Part shown: positions 1 through 8,780 of the stretch, one piece after another | Position numbering within the stretch: position 1 is the first letter of the stretch | Layout of the letters: each line of letters begins with the position of its first letter | Assembly (NCBI GenBank): GCA_902778285.1 | Contig: CACYXC010000002.1 | Span: 1-56,700, forward strand | Length of the DNA: 56,700 nucleotides | Reading direction: 5' to 3' | Source: Oscillospiraceae bacterium | Lineage (GTDB): Bacteria > Bacillota > Clostridia > Oscillospirales > Oscillospiraceae | Notes under the pieces: model-generated | Database searches by the model: none | Told to the model about the DNA's origin: nothing | What the model saw: the letters and a program-made list of their open reading frames with translations, nothing else | Program-made: the position numbers and the translations under genes

Positions 1-1
1 C

Positions 2-376
2 AAGTCCACTTCCCCCGCCATGCAGAAGGGTCTGAACACCCTGAAGAACAAGGAGACCAACCTGAGCTCCCCCCAGAAGAGAGGCGTCTGCACCGCAGTC
101 CGTACCTCGACTCCCAAGAAGCCCAACTCCGCTCTGCGTAAGATCGCCCGTGTCCGTCTGACCAATGGTTATGAGGTCACCGCATACATCCCCGGTATCG
201 GTCACAACCTGCAGGAGCACTCCGTGGTCATGATCCGCGGCGGCCGTGTCAAGGACCTGCCTGGCGTCCGTTACCATATCATCCGCGGCACTCTGGATGC
301 CCAGGGCGTCACCGGTCGTATGCAAGGCCGCTCCAAGTACGGCGCGAAGAGACCCAAAGCTGCCAAGAAGAAGTAA
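2..376 (+). CDS. rpsL: 30S ribosomal protein S12, 5' end cut by the window
   Basis: S12 of the small ribosomal subunit, part of the decoding centre. The reading frame is open from base 2. The first residues visible ([10 protein letters not shown]) correspond to about residue 18 onward of the family, so roughly 17 N-terminal residues lie outside the window, and the ATG at 20 is internal. The family hallmark [10 protein letters not shown] is present; the first lysine there is the classic streptomycin-resistance position, and it is the wild-type Lys. [10 protein letters not shown] and the basic tail [13 protein letters not shown] are also intact. It is the first gene of the str operon, followed after 124 bases by rpsG. 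Confidence 0.97.
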   Translation, partial: KSTSPAMQKGLNTLKNKETNLSSPQKRGVCTAVRTSTPKKPNSALRKIARVRLTNGYEVTAYIPGIGHNLQEHSVVMIRGGRVKDLPGVRYHIIRGTLDAQGVTGRMQGRSKYGAKRPKAAKKK

Positions 377-500
377 TTCCGACAAAGCGGCATTTTGCCC
401 TGTCGTTTATCTATATGTGTGGATAGACCCCGGGGCGCAACGGACGCATGCAGCGTTCGAGTACCTGTGATTCCATTTTTTAATGAAGGAGGGAAGCAAC

Positions 501-971
501 GTGCCCAGAAGAGGTAATGTTCCCAAGAGAGAAATTTTGCCTGATCCCATGTATAACAGCGTTCTGGTGACCAAGCTCATCAACGGCGTTATGCTCGACG
601 GCAAAAAGGGTGTTGCTCAGAAGGTCGTTTACGACGCCTTCGACATCATCAAGGATAAGACCGGCAAGGAGCCCCTTGATGCATTCACCGAAGCTATGAA
701 CAACATCATGCCGGCTCTGGAGGTCAAGGCCCGCCGTGTCGGTGGCGCGACCTATCAGGTCCCCATCGAGGTCCGGCCCGCCCGCCGTCAGACCCTGGCT
801 CTGCGCTGGCTGGTAGCTTATGCCCGCAAGCGCAGCGAGAAGACCATGAAAGAACGCCTGGCAGGCGAGATCATGGATGCATGCAACAACCTCGGCGCCT
901 CCGTCAAGAAGCGCGAGGATATGCACAAGAACGCAGAGGCCAACAAGGCTTTCGCGCACTTCAGGTGGTAA
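501..971 (+). CDS. rpsG: 30S ribosomal protein S7
   Basis: Primary 16S rRNA-binding protein that nucleates assembly of the 30S head. I place the start at the GTG at 501, giving 156 residues ([10 protein letters not shown]...), the usual S7 length. An AAGGAGGG ribosome site at 486-493 sits just upstream. The upstream in-frame ATG at 483 overlaps that ribosome site and would add six non-family residues. The body matches S7: [20 protein letters not shown] in the middle and the C-terminal NKAFAHFRW. It lies between rpsL and fusA, the standard str-operon order. Confidence 0.97.
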   Translation: MPRRGNVPKREILPDPMYNSVLVTKLINGVMLDGKKGVAQKVVYDAFDIIKDKTGKEPLDAFTEAMNNIMPALEVKARRVGGATYQVPIEVRPARRQTLALRWLVAYARKRSEKTMKERLAGEIMDACNNLGASVKKREDMHKNAEANKAFAHFRW

Positions 972-992
972 TCCGTTTACCAGGAGTTTTCC

Positions 993-3086
993 ATGCCCAG
1001 AAAGTATTCACTTGAAAAAACGAGAAATATCGGCATAATGGCCCACATTGACGCCGGCAAGACCACGACTACCGAGCGTATCCTGTTCTATACGGGCGTC
1101 AATTACAAGCTCGGTGAGACCCATGAGGGTACCGCCACCATGGACTGGATGGAGCAGGAGCAGGAGAGAGGCATCACCATCACCTCCGCCGCTACCACCT
1201 GTTTTTGGCGCGACACCCGCATCAACATCATCGATACCCCGGGCCATGTGGACTTTACCGTTGAGGTCGAGCGCTCCCTGCGTGTGCTGGACGGATGCGT
1301 GACGGTCCTGTGTGCCAAGGGCGGCGTCGAGCCCCAGTCCGAGACGGTGTGGCGTCAGGCGGATCACTACAACGTGCCCCGCATGATCTACATCAACAAG
1401 ATGGACATCATGGGCGCCGATTTCTATCATGTGCTGGATATGGTACATGACAGGCTCAAGTGCAACGCCGTTCCCATCCAGCTGCCCATCGGCAGTGAGG
1501 ATGCGTTCAGAGGTATTATCGACCTTGTGGATATGAATGCGCGCATCTATTACGACGACCTTGGCAAGGACATGCGTAACGAGGAGATTCCCGAGGATAT
1601 GCGTGAGCTTGCGGAGGAGTATCGTGATAAGCTGCTGGAAGCGGTTTCCGACTTCGACGAAGAGATCATGGAACTGTATCTCGAAGGCGAAGAAGTGCCC
1701 GCGGACAAGATCCGCGCGGCGATCCGGAGGGCCACTGTCGCGGTGAAGATGGTTCCCGTGACCTGCGGCACCTCCTACAAAAACAAAGGCGTGCAGAAGC
1801 TTTTGGACGCGATCGTGGAGTATATGCCGTCTCCGCTGGATGTTCCGGCGGTGGAGGGCAAGAACCCCAAGAACGACGAGGTCGAAACGCGCGAGGCCAG
1901 CGATGAAGCGCCGTTCTCCGCGCTGGCGTTCAAGATCATGACCGACCCCTACGTGGGCAAGCTGGGCTTCTTCCGTGTCTATTCCGGTACCCTTGAGACC
2001 GGCAAGACCGTGATGAATTCCACCAAAGGTCAGAGAGAACGCATCGGCCGCATCCTGCAGATGCATGCCAACCACAGAGAGGATATCGACCAGGTCTGGT
2101 CCGGCGATATCGCCGCCGCGGTGGGGCTGAAGAATACTACCACCGGCGACACCCTCTGTGACGAAAAGCACCCCATCATCCTTGAATCCATGGAATTTCC
2201 CGATCCCGTCATTCGCGTGGCCATCGAGCCCAAGACCAAGGCGGGCCAGGAAAAAATGGCAATCGCCCTGCAAAAGCTGGCGGAGGAAGACCCCACCTTC
2301 AAGACCTATACGGACGAGGAGACGGGCCAGACCATCATCGCCGGCATGGGCGAGCTGCATCTGGAGATTATCGTGGACAGACTTCTGCGTGAGTTCAAGG
2401 TCGAGGCCAACGTGGGCAAGCCGCAGGTTTCCTATAAGGAGACTATCAAGCGTGCCGCAACGGTCGACACCCGCTACGCAAGGCAGACAGGCGGCAAGGG
2501 CCAGTTCGCCCATGTGAAGCTTATGATCGAGCCCAACGAGCCCGGCAAGGGCTATGAGTTCGTGAACAAGATCACGGGCGGCGCCATCCCCAAGGAATTC
2601 ATCCCCTGTGTCGATCAGGGCATCCAAGGCGCGATGCTCTCCGGCATTCTGGCTGGATACCAGGTGGTGGACGTGAAGGCCACTTTGCTGGACGGTACTT
2701 TCCACGAGGTCGACTCTTCGGAGCTGGCGTTTAAGATCTGCGGAAGCATGGCTTTCAAGGAGGCGTGCCAGAAGGCTGAACCCACCTTGCTGGAGCCTAT
2801 CATGAAGGTCGTTGTGACTGCGCCCGAGGATTACATGGGCGACGTGATGGGGGACATCAATGCAAGGCGCGGACAGATCACCGGCTCGGACATCCGAAAC
2901 GGCGCGGCGATCGTCGAAAGCCTCGTCCCGCTGTCCACCATGTTCGGTTACGCCACCGATCTGCGCAGCAAGACCCAGGGCCGGGCTACCTACAGCATGG
3001 AGCCCAGCCACTTCGTCGAACTGCCGAAGAATTTGCAGGAATCCCTTGTGAACAGTCGCTCGGGTTTTTCCAACGGTAAGTTTTAA
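993..3086 (+). CDS. fusA: Translation elongation factor G
   Basis: GTPase that catalyses ribosomal translocation. At 697 residues it is full length. The GTP-binding domain is intact: P-loop AHIDAGKTT near residue 18, switch II DTPGH and base-recognition NKMD. The later domains include [16 protein letters not shown] (domain II) and [10 protein letters not shown] (domain IV), and it ends ...RSGFSNGKF. The start ATG at 993 has the ribosome site AGGAG at 982-986. It lies 21 bases after rpsG and 37 before tuf, so the four genes are probably co-transcribed. The pattern is that of housekeeping EF-G, with no sign of a tetracycline-protection or fusidic-resistance variant. Confidence 0.98.
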   Translation: MPRKYSLEKTRNIGIMAHIDAGKTTTTERILFYTGVNYKLGETHEGTATMDWMEQEQERGITITSAATTCFWRDTRINIIDTPGHVDFTVEVERSLRVLDGCVTVLCAKGGVEPQSETVWRQADHYNVPRMIYINKMDIMGADFYHVLDMVHDRLKCNAVPIQLPIGSEDAFRGIIDLVDMNARIYYDDLGKDMRNEEIPEDMRELAEEYRDKLLEAVSDFDEEIMELYLEGEEVPADKIRAAIRRATVAVKMVPVTCGTSYKNKGVQKLLDAIVEYMPSPLDVPAVEGKNPKNDEVETREASDEAPFSALAFKIMTDPYVGKLGFFRVYSGTLETGKTVMNSTKGQRERIGRILQMHANHREDIDQVWSGDIAAAVGLKNTTTGDTLCDEKHPIILESMEFPDPVIRVAIEPKTKAGQEKMAIALQKLAEEDPTFKTYTDEETGQTIIAGMGELHLEIIVDRLLREFKVEANVGKPQVSYKETIKRAATVDTRYARQTGGKGQFAHVKLMIEPNEPGKGYEFVNKITGGAIPKEFIPCVDQGIQGAMLSGILAGYQVVDVKATLLDGTFHEVDSSELAFKICGSMAFKEACQKAEPTLLEPIMKVVVTAPEDYMGDVMGDINARRGQITGSDIRNGAAIVESLVPLSTMFGYATDLRSKTQGRATYSMEPSHFVELPKNLQESLVNSRSGFSNGKF

Positions 3087-3123
3087 ACAATCTTATTCTT
3101 TTTAATTTAGGAGGATTCCCATA

Positions 3124-4328
3124 ATGGCAAAACAGATGTACAACAGAAGCAAGCCCCACGTGAACATCGGCACCATCGGCCATATCGACCATGGCAAGAC
3201 CACCCTGACTGCTGCCATTACCAAGTACCTGGCTCTGCAGGGCAAGGCTGAGTACACCGATTACTCTTCCATCGACAAGGCTCCCGAAGAGAGAGAGCGC
3301 GGCATTACCATCAACACCGCTCACGTCGAGTATGAGACCGAAGCCCGTCACTATGCTCACGTCGACTGCCCGGGCCACGCCGACTATATCAAGAACATGA
3401 TCACCGGCGCTGCTCAGATGGACGGCGCGATCCTGGTTATCGCCGCTTCCGACGGCCCCATGGCCCAGACCCGCGAGCACCTGCTGCTGGCCCGTCAGGT
3501 CAACGTGCCCTCCGTCCTGGTCTTCCTGAACAAGTGCGATCAGGTCGACGACGAGGAGCTGCTGGAGCTGGTCGAGATGGAAGTTCGCGAGCTGCTTGAC
3601 TTCTACGGCTTCCCTGGCGATGACACCCCCATCATCCGCGGCTCTGCCCTGAACGCTCTGGTCTGCGAGTCCAACGATCCCAACGCCCCCGAGTATGCCT
3701 GCATCAAGGAGCTCATGGACGCTGTCGATACCTGGATCCCCACTCCCGACCGTAAGGCTGACCTGCCCTTCCTGATGCCCATCGAGGACGTGTTCACCAT
3801 CTCCGGCCGCGGCACTGTCGTTACCGGTCGTGTTGAGCGTGGCCGCGTGAAGATCGGCGACAAGGTCGAGATCGTTGGTCTGAAGGACGAGTCCACCGAG
3901 ACCACCGTTACCGGCACCGAGATGTTCCACAAGACCCTCGAGTACGCCCCGAGGCCGGCGACAATGTCGGCTGCCTGCTGCGCGGCATCGACAAGAAGTC
4001 CGTTGAGCGCGGTCAGGTCCTGGCTGCTCCCAAGAGCATCCACCCCCACACCAAGTTCACCGGTCAGGTCTACGTCCTGTCCAAGGAAGAGGGCGGCCGT
4101 CACACCCCGTTCTTCAACAACTATCGTCCCCAGTTCTACTTCCGTACCACCGACGTGACCGGCGTCATCACGCTGCCGGAAGGCGTTGAGATGTGCATGC
4201 CCGGCGACAACGTCGACATGAACGTCGAGCTGATTACCCCGATCGCCATCGAGAAGGGCCTCCGCTTCGCTATCCGCGAGGGCGGCCGTACCGTCGGCTC
4301 CGGTGTTGTCATCGGCATCAACGAGTAA
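3124..4328 (+). CDS. tuf: Elongation factor Tu, interrupted by an apparent frameshift
   Basis: GTPase that delivers aminoacyl-tRNA to the ribosome. The first 275 residues are canonical ([30 protein letters not shown]). The frame then shifts in the run of four C at 3947-3950. In the initial frame translation continues as junk to a stop at 4158, while the true C-terminus ([15 protein letters not shown] ... VVIGINE) continues in another frame to the TAA at 4326-4328. Removing two C restores an uninterrupted 400-residue EF-Tu, the usual length, with the family-like joint YAEAGDN. A sequencing or assembly error in an essential gene is the likeliest reading; a decayed duplicate with another tuf elsewhere is the alternative. 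Ribosome site AGGAGG at 3110-3115. Confidence 0.93.
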
Positions 4329-4340
4329 TCTGCTCTGAGC

Positions 4341-4378
4341 AAAAAAGACCATGGTGTGTTCGCGCCATGGTCTTTTTT
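4341..4378 (+). terminator. Intrinsic terminator of the str operon
   Basis: Perfect inverted repeat: AAAAAAGACCATGG at 4341-4354 pairs with CCATGGTCTTTTTT at 4365-4378 around a 10-nt loop. The stem is 14 bp including the A/U tract. It lies 12 bases after the tuf stop codon and could act in both directions. Confidence 0.93.
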
Positions 4379-4443
4379 ACATAATTCTGCATGATTCTCC
4401 GCTTTTTTTCGGGGAGAAAACCTTAAAAATGCAGAATTGGCCT

Positions 4444-4471
4444 TGCCTTTATGCGAGGCTTATGGTAAAAT
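4444..4471 (+). promoter_or_regulatory. Sigma-A-type promoter of the envelope operon
   Basis: TTGCCT at 4444-4449, 16-bp spacer, TAAAAT at 4466-4471 with the extended -10 dinucleotide TG at 4463-4464. It lies between the str terminator and the ATG at 4524, so the next four genes probably start a new transcript here. Confidence 0.6.
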
Positions 4472-4523
4472 CATTCCGTATGTATGTCTACATAACACCA
4501 CTGATTTTGAGGTTACTACCGCT

Positions 4524-5684
4524 ATGGATCAAGAAAAAGATGTGAAGGAGCTCTCGCCCGAGGAACTCAGAGAACAGAGAGAGCTCAGGCGCAGGAGGGC
4601 AAAAAAGAAGGCGCGCAGCCGCACGATCAACCGTATCTTCGGCTTCGTCCTCGCCACCGTCATCATGGCAGGCCTGGGCGGGCTCGCGCTGGAATACGTT
4701 CTGCTTAAGGGACCCTCGGAGACGCTGCGCAATACCTTTGCCATGACCATGTTCGAGACGCGGCGCTTTACCTGGATCCCGAACATCTTCCTGACCGAGG
4801 AGGAGGTCGCGGAGCTCAAGGCCACGCGCAACCAGCATGTGGAGGAGGAGTTTGACGCTTCTCTGATCTCGCTGGCAGTCGAAGAGGAGCAGCCTGCCGA
4901 CACAAACGACGGCCCGCAGCCCGACGCCTACGGTCTGGTCGACGAGGACGGCGACGGCATCATCATCGAGACCGTCCGCGGCAGCGGCTTTGTCGGCAGG
5001 ATGATCGTCGTCAAGGACCCGCACCGCGTCTTCGTCGGCGCCGCCAACCGGAACAGCGGCTACGGTCTGACGCTCGAGCAGATGTGCGAGAAGTACGGCG
5101 CGGTCGGCGGCATCAACGGCGGCGCGTTCGTCGACAAGAACGGCAGCGGCTTCGGCGACAAGCCCGACGGCCTCACGATCCTCGAGGGGGAAGTGCGCAA
5201 CGAGGGCTACGGCGCGGACGCCTTTGTCGGTCTGGACAAGAACGGCGTGCTGCATGTGGGCTATTATACCCTGGCTGACGTTCTGGCCTCGGAGATCACC
5301 GACGGCGTCTCCTTCGGTCCGGTTCTCATCATCAACGGCAACGTCACCGACTCCGGCAAGATCCCCAGCGGCGTCAATCCCCGCACCGCCATCGGCCAGC
5401 GTGCCGACGGCGCGATCCTGATGCTCGTCATCGACGGCCGACAGGTCCACAGCATCGGCGCCACCTATACCGATCTGGCCCGCATCATGGCCGACCACGG
5501 TGCGATCAATGCCTGCAATCTGGACGGCGGCTCCTCCTCCAGCATGTACTGCTACGGGGAGTATCTCAACAGCAGCTCTTCCGCCAACGGCGTGGCCCGC
5601 GCCCTGCCCGACGCGTTCCTGATCCGTCCTCTCGGGGCGGCGCAGGAGCACGCTTCCGAGGCGGACACGGCGGCGCAGCCCTGA
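4524..5684 (+). CDS. Membrane-anchored phosphodiester glycosidase (NAGPA/DUF2233-like) family protein
   Basis: Predicted 386 residues from the ATG at 4524, chosen because it follows the promoter at 4444-4471 directly; upstream in-frame codons to 4437 would overlap that promoter. Architecture: a very basic cytoplasmic head (RELRRRRAKKKARSR), one membrane segment (about residues 37-60), an acidic linker, then an extracytoplasmic NAGPA-type domain. Family signatures are GINGGAF, GPVLIINGN, NPRTAIGQ, VIDGR and LDGGSSS. Characterised members of the fold uncover GlcNAc-1-phosphodiester caps or act on exopolysaccharide and wall-polymer linkages, so an envelope-polysaccharide role is inferred. The short acidic C-terminal tail is not part of the domain. 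It is the first of four closely spaced genes. Confidence 0.85.
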   Translation: MDQEKDVKELSPEELREQRELRRRRAKKKARSRTINRIFGFVLATVIMAGLGGLALEYVLLKGPSETLRNTFAMTMFETRRFTWIPNIFLTEEEVAELKATRNQHVEEEFDASLISLAVEEEQPADTNDGPQPDAYGLVDEDGDGIIIETVRGSGFVGRMIVVKDPHRVFVGAANRNSGYGLTLEQMCEKYGAVGGINGGAFVDKNGSGFGDKPDGLTILEGEVRNEGYGADAFVGLDKNGVLHVGYYTLADVLASEITDGVSFGPVLIINGNVTDSGKIPSGVNPRTAIGQRADGAILMLVIDGRQVHSIGATYTDLARIMADHGAINACNLDGGSSSSMYCYGEYLNSSSSANGVARALPDAFLIRPLGAAQEHASEADTAAQP

Positions 5685-5698
5685 TGGAGGTATGAGAG

Positions 5699-6826
5699 AT
5701 GGCTAAAAGAAGAAGGAAAAACACGCATGGCGCCGGCGCCTATGCGGCGGCGCTGATCGTCTATGTGCTGGTCCTTGCGGTTGCGATCGTCTTCGGCCTC
5801 TCCCGCCTGTGGGAGTATGCCAAGACCATCGACGCGGTCGTCCCCGAGGCGACGATGGACGTCTACATCGAGCAGCTGAAGGACAACATCTGGGACGAGG
5901 GCATGGCACAGACCGTAGCGGCCATGCCGCACGAATTCCAGACCGACGCCGAGTGCGTGGATATCGTGCGCAATATGCTCGAGGGCGAGTGGAGCTATCG
6001 CCGCCGCCCGGGCAGCAGCGATGCCTCCGGCATCGTGGAGTACGACCTGATCTGCGGCAAAAACCTGATCGGCAAAGCGACCGTCGTGCGCGATGAGTCC
6101 AAACGCGGCACCATGCCCGATCTGCAGATCCCCTGGATCGTTCAGAGCAACGAGTTTTTCGTGGACGGACTGTATACTTCTCTGAAGGTCACGGTGCCGG
6201 AGAACTACACCGTGCGCATCAACAACGTGCCGGTGGGCGAGCAGTACATTACCGAGCGCGGCATCCACTACGACGTGCTCGAGCCCTATTACAGCCAGTT
6301 TGAGGGGCTGCCCACCAAGGTCACTTACGAGGTCCACAATATCTTCGGCGTGCAGCAGCCCGTCGTCTACGACGAGGACGGAAACATCTTTGTCTACGAC
6401 GAGTCCAAAAACGACATGCAGTATATCAAGCAGCCGCCGCAGGAGACCATGGTACGGCTGGAGGCTTTCGCCGTCGCATTTTCCGACGCGTACAAGCATT
6501 TCTCCGCCGGTACCGGCGATCCCACGGCCGCCATTGCCCGCCTCAACCCCTATATCATTCAGGGCAGCGATCTGGAAAAGCGCCTTTGGCTCGCACTCGA
6601 CGGCTACGACTGGGCCCACACGGTCTCCTATGAGTTCAACGGCGCGGTGCTCAACAGCGCCATCGACGTGGGCGGCGGTTACTATATTCTGGACGTCACG
6701 ACGGAGACAACGGTCGTCTACCCCAACAAGGGCGACAACGGTACGCTCCACGAATTCGGCGGACTGACCATCATCGCGCAGGACTTCGGAACGGAATACC
6801 GCGTGGTGACGGTGGAGAACTATTGA
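5699..6826 (+). CDS. Uncharacterised membrane-anchored extracytoplasmic protein
   Basis: 375 residues; ATG at 5699 with GGAGG at 5686-5690. Basic N-terminus (MAKRRRKN), one membrane helix at about residues 15-36, then an extracytoplasmic part. The extracytoplasmic portion reads as three segments: an alpha/beta stretch with EFQTDAEC (about 45-135), a beta-rich segment containing VTVPENYTVRINNVPVG (about 155-235, PEGA- or TcaA-like in flavour), and a C-terminal segment (about 255-375) that could be an NTF2-like fold. I do not recognise a named family. It lies 14 bases after the glycosidase gene and 13 before the glycosyltransferase, so an envelope role is suggested by context only. Confidence 0.8.
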   Translation: MAKRRRKNTHGAGAYAAALIVYVLVLAVAIVFGLSRLWEYAKTIDAVVPEATMDVYIEQLKDNIWDEGMAQTVAAMPHEFQTDAECVDIVRNMLEGEWSYRRRPGSSDASGIVEYDLICGKNLIGKATVVRDESKRGTMPDLQIPWIVQSNEFFVDGLYTSLKVTVPENYTVRINNVPVGEQYITERGIHYDVLEPYYSQFEGLPTKVTYEVHNIFGVQQPVVYDEDGNIFVYDESKNDMQYIKQPPQETMVRLEAFAVAFSDAYKHFSAGTGDPTAAIARLNPYIIQGSDLEKRLWLALDGYDWAHTVSYEFNGAVLNSAIDVGGGYYILDVTTETTVVYPNKGDNGTLHEFGGLTIIAQDFGTEYRVVTVENY

Positions 6827-6839
6827 TCGAGGTTCGACT

Positions 6840-7553
6840 ATGGCAGACAAGCTAAGCTGTCAGGAGAGGGTGGCAGTCATCCTGCCCTCCCTGGACCCTG
6901 ATGTGAAGTTTTCCCGCGTGGTGGACGGGCTTGTGGAAAACGGCTTTCAGCACATCGTCATCGTGGACGACGGCAGCGGCGCGGAGCATCAGCGTTTTTT
7001 TGAACAGGCCGCCCGTTATCCCCAGTGCACCGTGCTGCACCACGGCGTCAACAGGGGAAAGGGCCGTGCACTGAAAACGGCCTTCGACCATGTGCGAAGA
7101 GAGCTTCCGGAGCTCGAGGGCGTGATCACCATCGACGGCGACGGGCAGCACCTCCTGCCGGATATCGTCGCCTGCGCGGAGAGGATGCTGGCGGAGGGGG
7201 ACAAGGTGGTCCTCGGCTGCCGGGACTTTGACGCGCCGGGCGTCCCGCCGCGGAGCGTCGCGGGCAACAAGACCACCAACCGGCTCTTCAAGCTCTTTTA
7301 CGGCATCACCATCTCCGATACGCAGACGGGCCTGCGCGCCATACCGCGGCGTTTTCTGGACCGCTTCTGCGAGATGGAAGGGGAGCGCTTCGAGTACGAG
7401 ACCAATATGCTCCTGCAGATGAAAAAGCAGCACATCGTTTTTGTCGAGCAGCCCATCGCCACGGTCTACGACCCGGAGGACTACAGCTCCCATTACAACG
7501 CCTTCAAGGACTCGTGGCGCATCCTGAAGATCATGCTCAGAAACGGACGCTGA
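6840..7553 (+). CDS. Family 2 glycosyltransferase (polyprenyl-phosphate glycosyltransferase type)
   Basis: 237-residue GT-A fold enzyme without obvious membrane helices. Visible signatures: VAVILPS at the N-terminus, VDDGSG, NRGKGRALKTAF, the metal/nucleotide-binding DGDGQH, and NRLFKLFYGITISDTQTGLR typical of dolichol- or undecaprenyl-phosphate sugar transferases. The product would be a lipid-linked sugar at the inner membrane face. It starts 13 bases after the preceding gene and ends 3 bases before a GtrA-family gene. A GT2 plus GtrA pair usually makes a polyprenyl-phosphate sugar and flips it outward for decoration of wall or surface polymers. Confidence 0.92.
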   Translation: MADKLSCQERVAVILPSLDPDVKFSRVVDGLVENGFQHIVIVDDGSGAEHQRFFEQAARYPQCTVLHHGVNRGKGRALKTAFDHVRRELPELEGVITIDGDGQHLLPDIVACAERMLAEGDKVVLGCRDFDAPGVPPRSVAGNKTTNRLFKLFYGITISDTQTGLRAIPRRFLDRFCEMEGERFEYETNMLLQMKKQHIVFVEQPIATVYDPEDYSSHYNAFKDSWRILKIMLRNGR

Positions 7554-7556
7554 GCC

Positions 7557-7982
7557 ATGGGAAAGTTCAAACAGCTCATCAAGTATTCCCTCAGCTCGGT
7601 GGCCTCCTGGGTGATCGACAACGGCCTTTTCCTGCTGCTCAAGACGCTGCTGGGGACAAGGCTCGGCATGTCGGCCGACCTGGTGTGCACGGCCGTGGCC
7701 CGCGCGTTTTCCTCCTTTTTCAATTTCAACGCCAACAACAAGCTGGTGTTCGAGCATGAGGGGGGCTACGGGAAAGCGCTGCTGCGCTACTATTGCCTGG
7801 CGGTGCCGATCATGCTCTGCTCCGCCGGTCTCGTGACCCTTCTCGACCGCGCGCTCGGCGTCACGGCGCCGGCGCTCTCCACCGCGATCAAGATCTGCGT
7901 GGACGCGGTGCTGTTTCTGGCAAGCTATTCGATCCAGAAAAAATGGGTCTTTTCCCAGAATGAAAACAAAAAGGACAGCTGA
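7557..7982 (+). CDS. GtrA family membrane protein (polyprenyl-linked sugar flippase)
   Basis: 141 residues with four predicted membrane segments and the GtrA landmarks FIKY-like KQLIKYSLSS at the start, FNFNANNKLVF in the middle and KKWVF near the end. Family members translocate undecaprenyl-phosphate-bound sugars. It is encoded directly after the GT2 gene with a 3-base gap, which supports a joint role. The gene ends inside the 5' arm of the following terminator. Confidence 0.92.
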   Translation: MGKFKQLIKYSLSSVASWVIDNGLFLLLKTLLGTRLGMSADLVCTAVARAFSSFFNFNANNKLVFEHEGGYGKALLRYYCLAVPIMLCSAGLVTLLDRALGVTAPALSTAIKICVDAVLFLASYSIQKKWVFSQNENKKDS

Positions 7983-7998
7983 CAGGCTGTCCTTTTTT
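7968..7998. terminator. Bidirectional terminator between convergent genes
   Basis: AGGACAGC at 7972-7979 pairs with GCTGTCCT at 7986-7993, preceded by an A-run and followed by a T-run. It serves the envelope operon on the plus strand and, read the other way, the pseudouridine synthase gene whose stop is at 8006. Confidence 0.9.
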
Positions 7999-8005
7999 CT
8001 GTATA

Positions 8006-8632
8006 TTACGGCTTGGTAAAGTACGTCCAAGGCTCCTTTGCGGGCGGCGGCGCGGTGAAGTGCAGTTCCTTTCCGCTCGTCGGATGGAGAAAACGCAGCT
8101 CGCCCGACCAGAGAGCGGGCTCGCCCTCCCCGCCGCCGTAGCGCCGGTCGCCCAGCAGAGGCAGCTGCCGGGAGGCGAACTGCACCCGGATCTGGTGGGA
8201 GCGGCCGGTCAGCAGCTCCACGCGCACAAGGCTCAAGCCCTCGCGGGTCTCCAGCGTCTCAAAGCGAAGCACGGCCTCCCGCACGCCCCTGCGCATGCGT
8301 TTGACGACATAGCTCTTGTTCGTTTTGGCGTCGTGATACAGGAGATCGCGCATCTCGCCGCGCTCCGGCGCGTCGCCCCTGCATACGGCGAGATAGCGTT
8401 TTTCAAATCGGCCCCCGGCGATCTGCTGGGAGAGGGAGGCCGCCGCCTCTTTCGTTTTGGCATAGACCATCAGCCCGCCGACGGCGCGGTCCAGCCGGTG
8501 TACGCAGAAGATCCGAGGCGAACCTGTCTGCTCCCGCAGCAGCTCCGGCATCCCGCCCTCCTCGGACAGCACGCCCGCCGGCTTGACGCACAGGACGATC
8601 TGCCCGTCCTGATACAGGATATCCAGATCCAC
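8006..8632 (-). CDS. RluA-type RNA pseudouridine synthase
   Basis: Isomerises uridine to pseudouridine in rRNA or tRNA. The start is placed at a GTG (8632) because an optimal GGGAGGTGAT ribosome site lies immediately upstream; this gives 208 residues (VDLDILYQDG...), and the 42 residues readable upstream are unlike the family. The catalytic motif HRLDRAVGGL carries the Asp nucleophile at about residue 48, in place of the common HRLDxxTSG. RSHQIRVQFA and LLGDRRYGG complete the core. There is no S4 domain, so it resembles the short RluA/RsuA-like stand-alone enzymes; the exact target base cannot be told. Confidence 0.92.
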   Translation of the reverse strand: MDLDILYQDGQIVLCVKPAGVLSEEGGMPELLREQTGSPRIFCVHRLDRAVGGLMVYAKTKEAAASLSQQIAGGRFEKRYLAVCRGDAPERGEMRDLLYHDAKTNKSYVVKRMRRGVREAVLRFETLETREGLSLVRVELLTGRSHQIRVQFASRQLPLLGDRRYGGGEGEPALWSGELRFLHPTSGKELHFTAPPPAKEPWTYFTKP

Positions 8633-8692
8633 ACGATCACCTCCCAGCAAAACGATTCTACGATGATACGATGGGAAAAGCAAGCTTCTCTC

Positions 8693-8719
8693 TTGCCCGC
8701 GCCTGAAATTTGTGATAAT
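8693..8719 (+). promoter_or_regulatory. Possible promoter of the Na/Pi symporter gene
   Basis: TTGCCC at 8693-8698 and GATAAT at 8714-8719 with an extended -10 TG at 8711-8712. The spacer is only 15 bp, so the -35 match may be fortuitous and the extended -10 the main element. Confidence 0.4.
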
Positions 8720-8780
8720 ATAGTATTTGGTGGAAGTTGGGCTTTCGCCTGTTATCACATAGAACTATGGGAGTGATTCT

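Noticed and set aside
1008-3011. Long minus-strand reading frame (667 codons) opposite fusA
   Set aside because: It mirrors the codon bias of EF-G; no ribosome site and no family resemblance. Similar long antisense frames opposite the topoisomerase genes (11290-13278, 13357-15726), the reductase (25306-27147) and the sugar genes (46705-48744, 48755-50521, 53863-55299) are rejected for the same reason.
3940-3960. Programmed frameshift in tuf
   Set aside because: No slippery heptamer, stimulatory hairpin or precedent in EF-Tu; a +2/-1 indel in a C-run is explained better by error or decay.
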